Source: JANQFM01 sp035471925
GTDB lineage: Bacteria > Acidobacteriota > UBA6911 > RPQK01 > DATIPO01
Length of the DNA: 64,000 nt
NCBI GenBank assembly: GCA_035471925.1
Contig: DATIPO010000223.1
Coordinates: forward strand, 16,241 to 80,240
Reading direction: 5' to 3'
Program-made: the position numbers and the translations under genes
The notes under the pieces: generated by a model
Databases searched by the model: none
Told to the model about the DNA's origin: nothing
Seen by the model: only the letters and a program-made list of their open reading frames with translations
In this document: positions 31,991-40,320 of the stretch, piece after piece
Position numbering within the stretch: position 1 is the first letter of the stretch
How the letters are laid out: each line of letters opens with the position of its first letter

Positions 31991-34951
31991 CTAGAATGAC
32001 AGCCTGAGCGCGAGTTGAAACGCCCGTGCGCCGCCTGTCCCAAAAACGCCTCCCGCCGTTGTTACGGGACGGCCGAAGCTGGATGAGCGCAGGAACCCCG
32101 GATCCTGGGGATCGGAACTGTCGCGCACCAGAGCATTGCTGAACCCTGAATAGTTGACGTTGGAGACGCCCAAGACGTTGGTCACGTTGAAGAGATTGAA
32201 GACCTCGAGGGTGGGAAGCAAAGTCCATTCGCCTACTGAAAACTCCCGCGAGAGCCGGATGTCGGCCGAATGGAAGGAGTCGCTCAGCCGCACCGAGGGA
32301 TCGACCAGAGGCAGCGGGACGCCGTCGATGCCCCCTGTGGCATTGACCTGGGAAAGGAAGGTGTTGAGTTCGGCCCCGCTATGGAAGAGCCGACCTCCGG
32401 CATTGCGCTGAAGGACAGGGATCCGCCGCGTGCCGTCTGGCAGCAGGATGTCGGTGGGCACGCCCGAAGCTGACGTCCACAAGAGAGAAAAGTTGAAGTG
32501 AGCGGGCAGTTTGAACTGTCCGTGGAAGTTGAAGCGGTGGCGCTGATCATTGGGTGCCGGGCCGTATTCCAGGCTCAGGTTGTTGGGATCGATGGGCCCC
32601 TCTGAAAAGGGGATCTGGTCGTCGTTGGCGTAGTTGAAGGCCTTGGAAAGCGTGTAGCTGGCCCGGAATTGCATGTTGGAACTGAAGCGGCGTTGCAGGC
32701 TGACCAACAGTCCGTCGTATTTGGTCTGGACGCTGGATTCCAGGTTGACGACGAAATCGGGCCCTCCGATGACCGGGTTGTCGACCTCGCCGATGGTGCG
32801 TCCGATGATGAAGTGGGTCCCGAAGTTGTGCAGGTAATCGAGGCGCAACACGAAGTCGCGTCCCAACTGCTGCTGGATGCCCAGGTTGGCCTGCTGAACC
32901 ATGGGGTTTTCCAGGGTGTTGTCGATGATGTTGATGCCTCCGGCGCCCGCCCCCGGCAGGACGAACCCGGTGAAGGGATTGCTCAAGGTGGGCGCGAAGG
33001 GAGGGAAGGTGCCCGTGTCAGGGTCGACGAAGAAGGCGTTTCCCGCCCGCACCTCGATGGGCAGAGCCCGCCCGTCCAACCCCCGTTCCAGCGACTGCAC
33101 TTGCAGCACAACCCGGTCGTAGTAGATTCCGTAGCCGGCATGCAGACTGCGCCGCCCGTCAGCCGAGGCCCAGTTGAATCCGATGCGGGGAGCCCAGTTA
33201 TTGGTGTCGCGTCCACGCGGACCGCTGAGGAAGGGCTGGACCAGCGGGTTGATCTCATCGTAGCGGCTGACGTTTTTTACGTCCGTGTCCAACTCGTAGC
33301 GCAGCCCCAGATTGAGGGTGAAGCGGGGATGGAGCCGCCAGTCGTCTTGGACGAAAAAGGCCAGATGGGTGTTGTCGGTGTCGGGCAAGAAGAGCGATCG
33401 CTCAGGAAAAGCGCTGCGCAGCGTGACCGAAAAGAGCAGGTCATCATCGTTGACCAAGCCGTCTCCGTTGCGGTCGAAGGCTGGGAAATCTTCCAGCAAC
33501 TCGATGCGTCCCTGGCGGAAGACGTCCAAGTCGACCTCGGCGTCGATGCGCTGGAACTCACCTCCAAAGCTCAAACTGTGCGCTCCGCGGACCCAATTGA
33601 CCGTATCGCTGAGTTGGATGCGGTTCTGGCGCGTCTTTTGGGGCGTGCGGAAGGAAGCGCCGTCCTGGATGCTGGGGAAGGTGAGCTGAGGCGCGCTCAC
33701 GACCGGGTCGGTGGCGTTGAAGAAGTTGTTGACGCTGACGCTGAAGTTGTTGACCAGAAAGGGCGAGAGAGTGCGCGTCCAGGCCACCCGTCCGGCATGG
33801 AAGCGGTTGTCGCCTTGCTGTCGCTGCGATTCCGAGCCGATGGCTCTGATCAGGCTGCTGGCGGCCACGGCCTCCAGGTCTTGGAACACGTACTCGCCCG
33901 AGATCTGGTCCAGAGACGATGGATTCCAGTCGATCTTGGCCAGCGACATGAAATCGTCGAGCGGAGCCGCTGCGAAGTCGCGTTCGATGGTGCGGGTTTC
34001 GAGGTTGCGCCGGCCCACCAGCAAGGCGCCGTCCTGGTTGCGGTATTCCAGCGCTCCGAACCACCAGGCCCGGTCTTTCTTGATGGGTCCGCCGACGGCC
34101 AGGGCATACTGCTGGCGGTCGAAGGGCGGTTCCCCCGCCGAACGGCTGAAGGTGGCGGGAAGCCCCTGCAGGCTGTCGTCCCGCAGGAAGAAGGAGGCTG
34201 AGCCGTGGATGTCGTTGCCGCCCGACTTCGTAACCACGTTGAGGACCGAGGAGCCGGAGCGTCCCTGTTGGGCCGAGAAGCGGTTGGTGATGACCTGAAA
34301 CTCCTGCACGGCTTCCTGGGAGATGTTGACCAGCGATCCGCCCACCACGTCATCGTTGTTGTCGGCGCCGTCGATGGTCACACTGCCGCCCCGGCCGAAC
34401 TGTCCCGCCGAAGAGATGAGGACGGTATTGGCTTTTGTGGGGTCGAACTGGGGCGCTGGGGCGTTTCCCGGCAGCAAAAGCGCCAGTTCCAGATAGTTGC
34501 GTCCGTTGAGCGGGAGCGAGGAGATCGAGTCCGAGTCGATCACGCCGTCCACCACCGACGTCGATTCATCGACGAGTCCCAGCCTCTCGCCGCTGACGGT
34601 AACGCTCTCAGCCGGACGGGCCAGATCCAGACTGGCGTCCAAACGCCGTGACTGGCCCACCAGCAACTGCAGTCCGGTGAACTTCAAAGGTCCGAACCCA
34701 GGCGCCACGAACTCGACGCTGTAGGTCCCTGCCGCCAGATAGCTGAGGGAAAAGATGCCTTCCGAGTTCGTCTCAGCGTTGCGTCGGGCGCCTGTCACCT
34801 CGTTGATCACCCGCACCGAAACGCCTTCCACCGGCAGGCCCTGTGGATCAGACACCAAACCGCTCAGTTTGGCGCCAGCCGGTTGCTGGGCCGCAGCCCA
34901 GGCCACGGTCGACAGAAGACAACAAAGAAACGCGATGTACCTACCTCTCAC
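31991..34951 (-). CDS. TonB-dependent receptor with carboxypeptidase-regulatory-like N-terminal domain
   Basis: A 986-residue outer-membrane protein. A signal peptide (to about residue 21) is followed by a CarboxypepD_reg-like beta domain (LSGLVSDPQGLPVEGVSVRV), a plug with LPLNGRNYLELALLLPG and VTIDGADNNDDVVGG, and a beta-barrel ending in Phe (ALRLSF). This 'Oar-like' form is greatly expanded in Acidobacteriota and is thought to take up large substrates. No TonB, ExbBD or SusD-like gene is next to it. Confidence 0.93.
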   Translation of the reverse strand: MRGRYIAFLCCLLSTVAWAAAQQPAGAKLSGLVSDPQGLPVEGVSVRVINEVTGARRNAETNSEGIFSLSYLAAGTYSVEFVAPGFGPLKFTGLQLLVGQSRRLDASLDLARPAESVTVSGERLGLVDESTSVVDGVIDSDSISSLPLNGRNYLELALLLPGNAPAPQFDPTKANTVLISSAGQFGRGGSVTIDGADNNDDVVGGSLVNISQEAVQEFQVITNRFSAQQGRSGSSVLNVVTKSGGNDIHGSASFFLRDDSLQGLPATFSRSAGEPPFDRQQYALAVGGPIKKDRAWWFGALEYRNQDGALLVGRRNLETRTIERDFAAAPLDDFMSLAKIDWNPSSLDQISGEYVFQDLEAVAASSLIRAIGSESQRQQGDNRFHAGRVAWTRTLSPFLVNNFSVSVNNFFNATDPVVSAPQLTFPSIQDGASFRTPQKTRQNRIQLSDTVNWVRGAHSLSFGGEFQRIDAEVDLDVFRQGRIELLEDFPAFDRNGDGLVNDDDLLFSVTLRSAFPERSLFLPDTDNTHLAFFVQDDWRLHPRFTLNLGLRYELDTDVKNVSRYDEINPLVQPFLSGPRGRDTNNWAPRIGFNWASADGRRSLHAGYGIYYDRVVLQVQSLERGLDGRALPIEVRAGNAFFVDPDTGTFPPFAPTLSNPFTGFVLPGAGAGGINIIDNTLENPMVQQANLGIQQQLGRDFVLRLDYLHNFGTHFIIGRTIGEVDNPVIGGPDFVVNLESSVQTKYDGLLVSLQRRFSSNMQFRASYTLSKAFNYANDDQIPFSEGPIDPNNLSLEYGPAPNDQRHRFNFHGQFKLPAHFNFSLLWTSASGVPTDILLPDGTRRIPVLQRNAGGRLFHSGAELNTFLSQVNATGGIDGVPLPLVDPSVRLSDSFHSADIRLSREFSVGEWTLLPTLEVFNLFNVTNVLGVSNVNYSGFSNALVRDSSDPQDPGFLRSSSFGRPVTTAGGVFGTGGARAFQLALRLSF

Positions 34952-35410
34952 TGGGCTGCTCCCCTCTCTCTGACGGCCGCCCTGCGGAAAGACATCCTCA
35001 AAGCGGCCTTGCCATTACGGTTTTCGCCTTGCCCCTGCCTTCAGGCACCCGCCATGCCAAGGCGTTGGATCATTGCCAGAATCTCCTAACTCTCCTGTTA
35101 TCAGCCAGTTGTCGCGAAGCCTAGCTAGAACGCGATGGAGCAAGCTTCGTAGGATCTATGGACTCGGAAGCACTGCGGAGCCCCTTGTCTTGAAGCCGCA
35201 ACTCCACCTTTCATGGGGCTGTAGGAGGCCGTCTTGCATCCGGTTCATAGATCCAAGCACAGGTTCGTAGAGATTATGAGGAGGGGCCCGCCGGCAAAAT
35301 CGTATCGCCTGGGCTAGATTTGGTTGAACGGCAGCCTTCCTGTGGCTAGGCTTGAGTAAGCTTGGCTGCTCAGCCCCAAGGATGGTGCGGCCAACGAGGA
35401 GGACACTTAG
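34952..35410 (+). other. 459-base gene-free stretch with nested inverted repeats
   Basis: No protein is convincing here. Three inverted repeats nest: CGAAGC/GCTTCG (35114-35119 and 35144-35149), GGATCTATG/CATAGATCC (35152-35160 and 35246-35254), and inside it AGCCCC/GGGGCT (about 35179-35184 and 35215-35220). This could be a structured RNA or leader upstream of the WG-repeat lipoprotein gene, or a repeat relic. No known RNA family was recognised. Confidence 0.3.
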
Positions 35411-36079
35411 ATGCCAGAAATGGGTAGGCGATTGTGGTTGTACATGTTGCTTATCAGCGTCTCGGCGGCGTGCGGTTCCGGTGATCGGCCTGCTGAGGGT
35501 TCAGCGTCAGAGAGAGCGTCTGCTGCAGGGGAATCCGGTGAGTTGGTCCTCTTTACGGAGCAGAAGGCCGATGGTGAGCGCTACGGATATCGGACTCCAG
35601 CCGGAACGGTGGTCATCGAGCCCCGGTTCCGCATGGCCGAGGACTTTGCCGAGACCGGCTTGGCGGCGGTCGTTGACGAGAGCGGCTGGGCCTATATCAA
35701 CACCAAAGGCGAGGTCGTCGTTCGTCCCTTCGTCTTCGACAACGGCCCGGATTCCTTCTCACAAGGTCTGGCCCGCTTCGAGCGGGACGAGAAGTTCGGC
35801 TTCTTCGACGAAAGCGGCCAGGTCGTCATTCAGCCCCGCTTCGAATTTGCCCTCCCCTTCTCGGAAGGCTTGGCCGCCGTCTGCAAGGGATGCACCAGGG
35901 AAAACCACGGCGAGCACTGGTCCGCCGTGGGAGGAAACTGGGGCTACATCGACCGCAGTGGTCGGGAGAGCATTCCTTTCGCCTACGACGAGGCCGCCTC
36001 TTTTGAGGGGGGTCGAGCCCGCGTGGTGCAAGACGGCCAGCCTCAATGGATCGGCAAGGACGGGCGACCACAGCAATAG
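35411..36079 (+). CDS. WG-repeat lipoprotein
   Basis: A 222-residue protein. An N-terminal signal with lipobox VSAAC predicts a lipid anchor near residue 20. The mature part has about four WG-type repeats, seen as GYRTPAGTVVIEPRF, GWAYINTKGEVVVRPF, KFGFFDESGQVVIQPRF and NWGYIDRSGRESIPF, each near 40 residues. WG repeats form beta-structures probably used in surface binding; specific roles are unknown. It stands alone after the structured non-coding stretch. Confidence 0.85.
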   Translation: MPEMGRRLWLYMLLISVSAACGSGDRPAEGSASERASAAGESGELVLFTEQKADGERYGYRTPAGTVVIEPRFRMAEDFAETGLAAVVDESGWAYINTKGEVVVRPFVFDNGPDSFSQGLARFERDEKFGFFDESGQVVIQPRFEFALPFSEGLAAVCKGCTRENHGEHWSAVGGNWGYIDRSGRESIPFAYDEAASFEGGRARVVQDGQPQWIGKDGRPQQ

Positions 36080-36272
36080 GCTGCGCCTCGTCTGGAGTAC
36101 CTTTTCTCAAGTGTGGGTCTTCGTTTCGAAAGCTCCTGGCCAGCCCGCGTTTGCCAGGGGTTGTCGTCGAGAGGGGCCGCAGGCGCCGTGATGACAAGGC
36201 GTCGCGACCGAGTGCAACGCAGTCAGCACGGGGGAAGCGGCACCGCAGCAGACCACCTGTGGGAAATGTGGG

Positions 36273-36683
36273 CTAGCCCTTGCGGGCTCCCAAGGGAATG
36301 CTGTGTCGGTGGAGGTAGAGAACCACGGCGCAGCAGAGGAAAACCACGAGGGCCAGTCCGAAAAGCAGTCCCCCGTCGCCCTGAACCTCAATGCCCAGCA
36401 CCGTGAGATGGCTGCCGATAGCGCCGACCATCACTCCCAGGCCCAGCAGCGCGCCCAGCCAGGCTGTGGAAGTCAGGATGAGCAGCCCGGCGGCGATCAG
36501 TTCGGCGATGCCGGAACCGATGCGCCCCCAAGGCTCCATACCTACCTGCTTGAAGATGTAGATGGATTCCTCTGCGCCCGTGAATTTAAAGAACAGTGTC
36601 TGAAGCAGTATGAGCGCTGCCAGGATGCGGCAGCACCAGCTTGCGATCCGCGCGCCTTTGCTCATTCCTTTGGGTTGGTTCAT
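36273..36683 (-). CDS. DoxX-like four-helix membrane protein
   Basis: A 136-residue protein with four hydrophobic helices and the motif LFFKFTGAEESIYIFKQVGMEPWGRIGSGIAEL near residues 30-62, which is diagnostic of DoxX/DoxD-like proteins. DoxX relatives are linked to quinone, thiosulfate or redox homeostasis; the role here is unknown. It lies just downstream of the ADOP permease on the same strand. Confidence 0.8.
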   Translation of the reverse strand: MNQPKGMSKGARIASWCCRILAALILLQTLFFKFTGAEESIYIFKQVGMEPWGRIGSGIAELIAAGLLILTSTAWLGALLGLGVMVGAIGSHLTVLGIEVQGDGGLLFGLALVVFLCCAVVLYLHRHSIPLGARKG

Positions 36684-36765
36684 ATCCCTTCAATGTCCTT
36701 TCCATTGGCTTCCATGATCCCTCTTAGGGAGTAGATGCCGCAACAGGACATTTCTTTTCGCGACC

Positions 36766-39510
36766 TTATTCCCAGCGGAGCGCGGTCAAGGGGTCGATCC
36801 GGCTGGCTCGCCGGGCCGGCAGATAACAGGCCAGGGCGGCCACGGCCAGCAACAGGGCGGCCACCAGCACGTAGGTCAGGGGATCGGAAGGCGTCACCTG
36901 ATAAAGCAGGCCGGCCAGCATCCGGTTGAGGGCCAGCGCTCCCAGGAGTCCGAGTCCGGCGCCCAGCAGGGCCAGGCGCATTCCCTGCCCCAGCACCAGC
37001 TTCACCACGCTGATGCGTCCCGCGCCCAATGCCATGCGGACGCCGATCTCCTGCCTGCGCCGCGAGACGGCGAAGGCCATCACGCCGTAGACGCCGATCA
37101 CGGCCAGGCTGGCGGCCAGCAGGGCGAAGAGCGTCCACAGTTGGGTGCGCAGGCGCTCCGAGAGGACGCTGCCGGCCATCCGCTCCTGCATGGAGCTGAT
37201 CTGGGTGAGTGCGATGGCCGGTTCCTTCTCTGCGATGACGCGCCGCACCCTCTCGACCAAGTCAAGGGGATCCCGGCGCGTCCGCAAGGCGATGGACGCT
37301 CCCGCCCAGGGAATCTGGGCATGGGGAACGTAAAACTCGGCCTGCACGCCCTCCTGGTATCCGCGGCGCACCACGTCGGCGGCCACGCCCACCACCCTAA
37401 TCCATGGACGTCCTCCGAGGTATTCGGCTGAGTCGATGCTGCCGTCCACGCCGCCGCTGAGCTGGAAGCGCTTGCCGATGGGGTCGTCATCGGGCCAGTA
37501 GCGCCGGGACATGGACTCGTTGATGATGGCCACGCGGGCGCTGTCGAGATGATCGCCGCTGCTGAAGTCCCGGCCCTGGAGCAGGGGGATGCCCAGCGTT
37601 TCGAAGTGATGGGGACCGATGATGACCGTCCGGGCCCATTCGCGCTGGCCTTCGGGAGTCTCCAGACCCTCCACCTCAATGCTTTGGCGGAAGGTCGTCC
37701 CCGAGAAGGGCAGCGAGTAGGAGTAGGAGGCTTTTTCCACGTCCGGCAGGGCTTCCAGCCGGACCATGAGATCTTCAAAGAAGCCGACCACCCGATTGGG
37801 TTCGTCGTATTTCTGCTCCGACAGGCCTAGCCAGAAGGTGAGCAGATTCTCGCTGCGGAATCCGGTCGGCACCGAGGTCAGGCGGATGAAGCTGTTGACC
37901 AGCAGTCCGGCTCCGCTGAGCAGGACCAGCGCCAGCGCAACCTGACAGACCACCAGTCCATTTTGAAGGCGCGGACTGACCGAGCCGCTGACGCGTCCGG
38001 CTGTGTGCAGTGCTCCCCGCAGGTCCAGGCTCGAGGTGCGCAGGGCCGGCAGCAGTCCGAAAAGGACGGTGCTGATGGCAGCCACCAGGGCCGTGAAGAG
38101 CAGCACCTCGAGGTTCAGCGAGATGTTGTTGCCGCGGGGAAGGAGGTCGCTGCCCGCTGCCGTCAGCCATTGCAGAAAAACGACCGCCAGGGCAACTCCC
38201 AAGACCGCTCCGGCCGCCGCCAAGAGTCCGCTTTCGGTCAGCATTTGGCGCACCAGGCGCAGGCGGGACGCTCCCAGAGCGTTGCGCAGGACCATTTCAC
38301 GCCGCCGCTCGGACGCTCGCGAGAGGGAAAGATTGGCTACATTGGCGCAGGCGATCAACAGCACCAAGCCCACCGAACCCAGCAGCGTCCACAGCAGCGA
38401 TCCCAGATCGCCCACCACTGCCTCATGCCGGGAGACCAGGACGATGTCCCGGTGGCGCAAACCGTACTCCTCCTCAAGCCTCTGGTTGAGGGCCGCCAGT
38501 TCGTCCTGTGCGGCCCCCGGCTCGACGTCGGGACGGAGGCGGCCGATTAGGCGCAGAAACGTCAGTCCCGGCGATGGATTCTTGATGCCGGCCCTCTTCA
38601 GCAGGTCATTGCCTTGCACCGCCACCCAGAAGCGGGTGCGGGTGTCGGGGAAATGGAATCCCTCCGGCATGACGCCCACGATAGTGTGGTCCCTGTCTTG
38701 ATAGCGGACGACCTTGCCCACCACCGAGGGGTCGCTTCCGAACAGACTGGTCCACAGGGCCTGGCTGAGCACCATCGCTCTGGGGCCTCCCTCGCGGTCC
38801 TCGTCGGCATTGAATCCGCGACCCAGGACGGGTTCGACGCCCAGCAACGGGAAGAGTTCGCGCGTCACGGCTTGGCCCGATACGTAGTGTGAGGCTCCCT
38901 CCAGCGTGCGCAGAGTGTCTTCCGATTCGTGGAAGGCGGCGAAGCTTGAAAAGGTGCTGCTCCCGCGGCTGAAGTTGTCCAGGTCGAATTGCGAGAAGGT
39001 CTCGTCGCGCTGGTCCCCCTGCGTCCGGTAAATCATCATCAGTTGGTGGGAGTCAGGATAAGGCAGCGGCTGTATCAGAATGGAATGGATCAGGCTGAAG
39101 ATAGCGGTATTGGCACCGATCCCCAGTGCCAGGGCCAAGGTGGCTCCCAGCACGAACCCCGGACGTTTGCGCAGTCCCCGCAGGGCTACGCGCAGGTCAG
39201 AAAGAACCGATTTCATGAGATTGTCTCCTCGACGTCGGGGGAATGGGCTCGGGGGTGGGTGGGGGCTCTGCCGGACAGGATCGAGGCAGCTCGATCGATG
39301 TTCCCGCCAAGCCGTCCTGAGAATGTCGGCCAGGGTGCGGGTCCACAGGAGAAGCACGGCCGGCAGTCCGCCCCGCACCAAGGCGCGCCGGTAGCGCTGT
39401 CTGAAGAGGCCGGCCATTTCCCGTCCATAGGCGCGGCGGAAGGGGCCTGGGTAGAGGCGCAACAGAAGCCGGAGAAGGTGCTGCGAGAAGCTGAGTCCCC
39501 AGGATCGCAT
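36766..39510 (-). CDS. ADOP-family (acidobacterial duplicated orphan permease) ABC permease
   Basis: A 914-residue membrane protein. The N-terminal 95-residue prefix domain (LLLRLYPGPFRRAYGREM) is followed by a MacB-type periplasmic core (VALRGLRKRPGFVLGATLALALGIGANTAIFSLIHSIL) and two FtsX-like four-helix permease blocks, the last containing RRQEIGVRMALGAGRISVVKLVL. It belongs to the ADOP family, expanded in Acidobacteriota and usually found without its ATPase. No ATPase gene is nearby. The PadR gene 6 bases upstream is the usual companion and probable regulator. Confidence 0.93.
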   Translation of the reverse strand: MRSWGLSFSQHLLRLLLRLYPGPFRRAYGREMAGLFRQRYRRALVRGGLPAVLLLWTRTLADILRTAWREHRSSCLDPVRQSPHPPPSPFPRRRGDNLMKSVLSDLRVALRGLRKRPGFVLGATLALALGIGANTAIFSLIHSILIQPLPYPDSHQLMMIYRTQGDQRDETFSQFDLDNFSRGSSTFSSFAAFHESEDTLRTLEGASHYVSGQAVTRELFPLLGVEPVLGRGFNADEDREGGPRAMVLSQALWTSLFGSDPSVVGKVVRYQDRDHTIVGVMPEGFHFPDTRTRFWVAVQGNDLLKRAGIKNPSPGLTFLRLIGRLRPDVEPGAAQDELAALNQRLEEEYGLRHRDIVLVSRHEAVVGDLGSLLWTLLGSVGLVLLIACANVANLSLSRASERRREMVLRNALGASRLRLVRQMLTESGLLAAAGAVLGVALAVVFLQWLTAAGSDLLPRGNNISLNLEVLLFTALVAAISTVLFGLLPALRTSSLDLRGALHTAGRVSGSVSPRLQNGLVVCQVALALVLLSGAGLLVNSFIRLTSVPTGFRSENLLTFWLGLSEQKYDEPNRVVGFFEDLMVRLEALPDVEKASYSYSLPFSGTTFRQSIEVEGLETPEGQREWARTVIIGPHHFETLGIPLLQGRDFSSGDHLDSARVAIINESMSRRYWPDDDPIGKRFQLSGGVDGSIDSAEYLGGRPWIRVVGVAADVVRRGYQEGVQAEFYVPHAQIPWAGASIALRTRRDPLDLVERVRRVIAEKEPAIALTQISSMQERMAGSVLSERLRTQLWTLFALLAASLAVIGVYGVMAFAVSRRRQEIGVRMALGAGRISVVKLVLGQGMRLALLGAGLGLLGALALNRMLAGLLYQVTPSDPLTYVLVAALLLAVAALACYLPARRASRIDPLTALRWE

Positions 39511-39516
39511 GGCGGA

Positions 39517-39909
39517 TCAGACGCCTCCGCCTTCGGTCAGCAAATCCATGTCTTCAACCACTTCAAGCACTTCCCGCAGCCGCCGGGCTTCGGCGCGCGC
39601 CACTTGGCGCCCTTGCTCGGTAATGCGATAGGTCTTGCGCCGCTGGGCGGGACTGCGCCGCTCAAGCGGCGGCCCCTCTACGGATGCGGGCGCGTTCTCG
39701 ACCTCCTCAATCAGGCCCACGGTCGTAAGCCGCCCCATCATCCGGTAAAGCGACCCGATCTCCAACCGCACCTGCCCCTTGAGCTGATCCTCCACCGCCT
39801 TGCAAATCCCGTAGGCATGCAGCGGCCGCTCACAAAGAACCAGCAGCACCTGAAAGTCCGCCGGCTTCAATGGCAAGAGTTCTCGCACATCAAATCCGTG
39901 AGCGCTCAT
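39517..39909 (-). CDS. PadR-family transcriptional regulator
   Basis: A 130-residue winged-helix protein: LKPADFQVLLVLCERPLHAYGICKAVEDQL (recognition region), then LEIGSLYRMMGRLTTVGLIEEV and RRKTYRITEQGRQVARAEARRL, typical PadR signatures. It precedes the ADOP permease by 6 bases, forming a co-transcribed regulator-permease pair. A promoter with the -10 box 6 bases from the ATG implies a leaderless mRNA. Confidence 0.92.
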   Translation of the reverse strand: MSAHGFDVRELLPLKPADFQVLLVLCERPLHAYGICKAVEDQLKGQVRLEIGSLYRMMGRLTTVGLIEEVENAPASVEGPPLERRSPAQRRKTYRITEQGRQVARAEARRLREVLEVVEDMDLLTEGGGV

Positions 39910-39915
39910 ACCCGT

Positions 39916-39945
39916 AGTCTACTTATAAGCACCCTACAGAGTCAA
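39916..39945 (-). promoter_or_regulatory. Promoter of the padR-ADOP operon
   Basis: On the minus strand: -35 TTGACT (39945-39940), an 18-base spacer, -10 TAGACT (39921-39916). Transcription would start at or near the ATG at 39909. The -10 sits inside the small palindrome GTAGACTAC, a possible operator. Confidence 0.45.
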
Positions 39946-40092
39946 CATCTTTTCTGCTGCGCCGGTTAGCCTCGCGCCGCGCGCGAGCGACTCCACCTTG
40001 GCCAGGAACTCCGCAGTTGGACTTCCAGGCTTTCGATTTTTCGCTGCTGGCTGGGCAACTAAACGTCCGTCTCCCTCCCACTTGCTCTTCAT
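39934..40092 (-). CDS. Possible small basic protein, 52 residues
   Basis: An open frame from the ATG at 40092 with AAGGGG four bases upstream encodes a basic 52-residue peptide (KWEGDGRLVAQPAAKNRKP and AEFLAKVESLARGARL). It ends across the padR promoter. No homology is recognised. The ribosome site is the only positive evidence, so this may be chance. Confidence 0.25.
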   Translation of the reverse strand: MKSKWEGDGRLVAQPAAKNRKPGSPTAEFLAKVESLARGARLTGAAEKMLTL

Positions 40093-40320
40093 CTCACCCC
40101 TTTCCGAACAAGTCGTGTCTAACCAACCAGACAGCCATTGGTCCAAGGGGAAAGCTACACAAAAGGAGAATTTATTCGGCAGACCCCTATCCCGGTAATG
40201 TTCTTGACCGAGGTTGCTTGGTTTCTTGGATCCTGTCACAAGGGTGATCGCGTAAGAAGATTTGTCTATCAAGATAAAATCTTACTCTTCTCCACAATTT
40301 TTAAAGAAAGCAATAAAAAT
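40093..40320. other. AT-richer intergenic stretch
   Basis: The base composition is clearly lower in GC than its surroundings, especially 40240-40320. It contains an imperfect inverted repeat (GTAAGAAGATTT..AAAATCTTAC, near 40253-40290) just ahead of the PEGA-trypsin gene. No gene is seen. The composition suggests acquired DNA. Confidence 0.4.

Noticed and set aside
30391..32043. Upstream extension of the AlkD frame to 775 residues
   Set aside because: The extra 550 residues are a frame-shifted reading of the permease gene. AlkD homology and the ribosome site start at 30390.
32669..34201. 510-codon plus-strand frame
   Set aside because: It is the antisense of the TonB-dependent receptor, whose motifs and signal peptide are clear.
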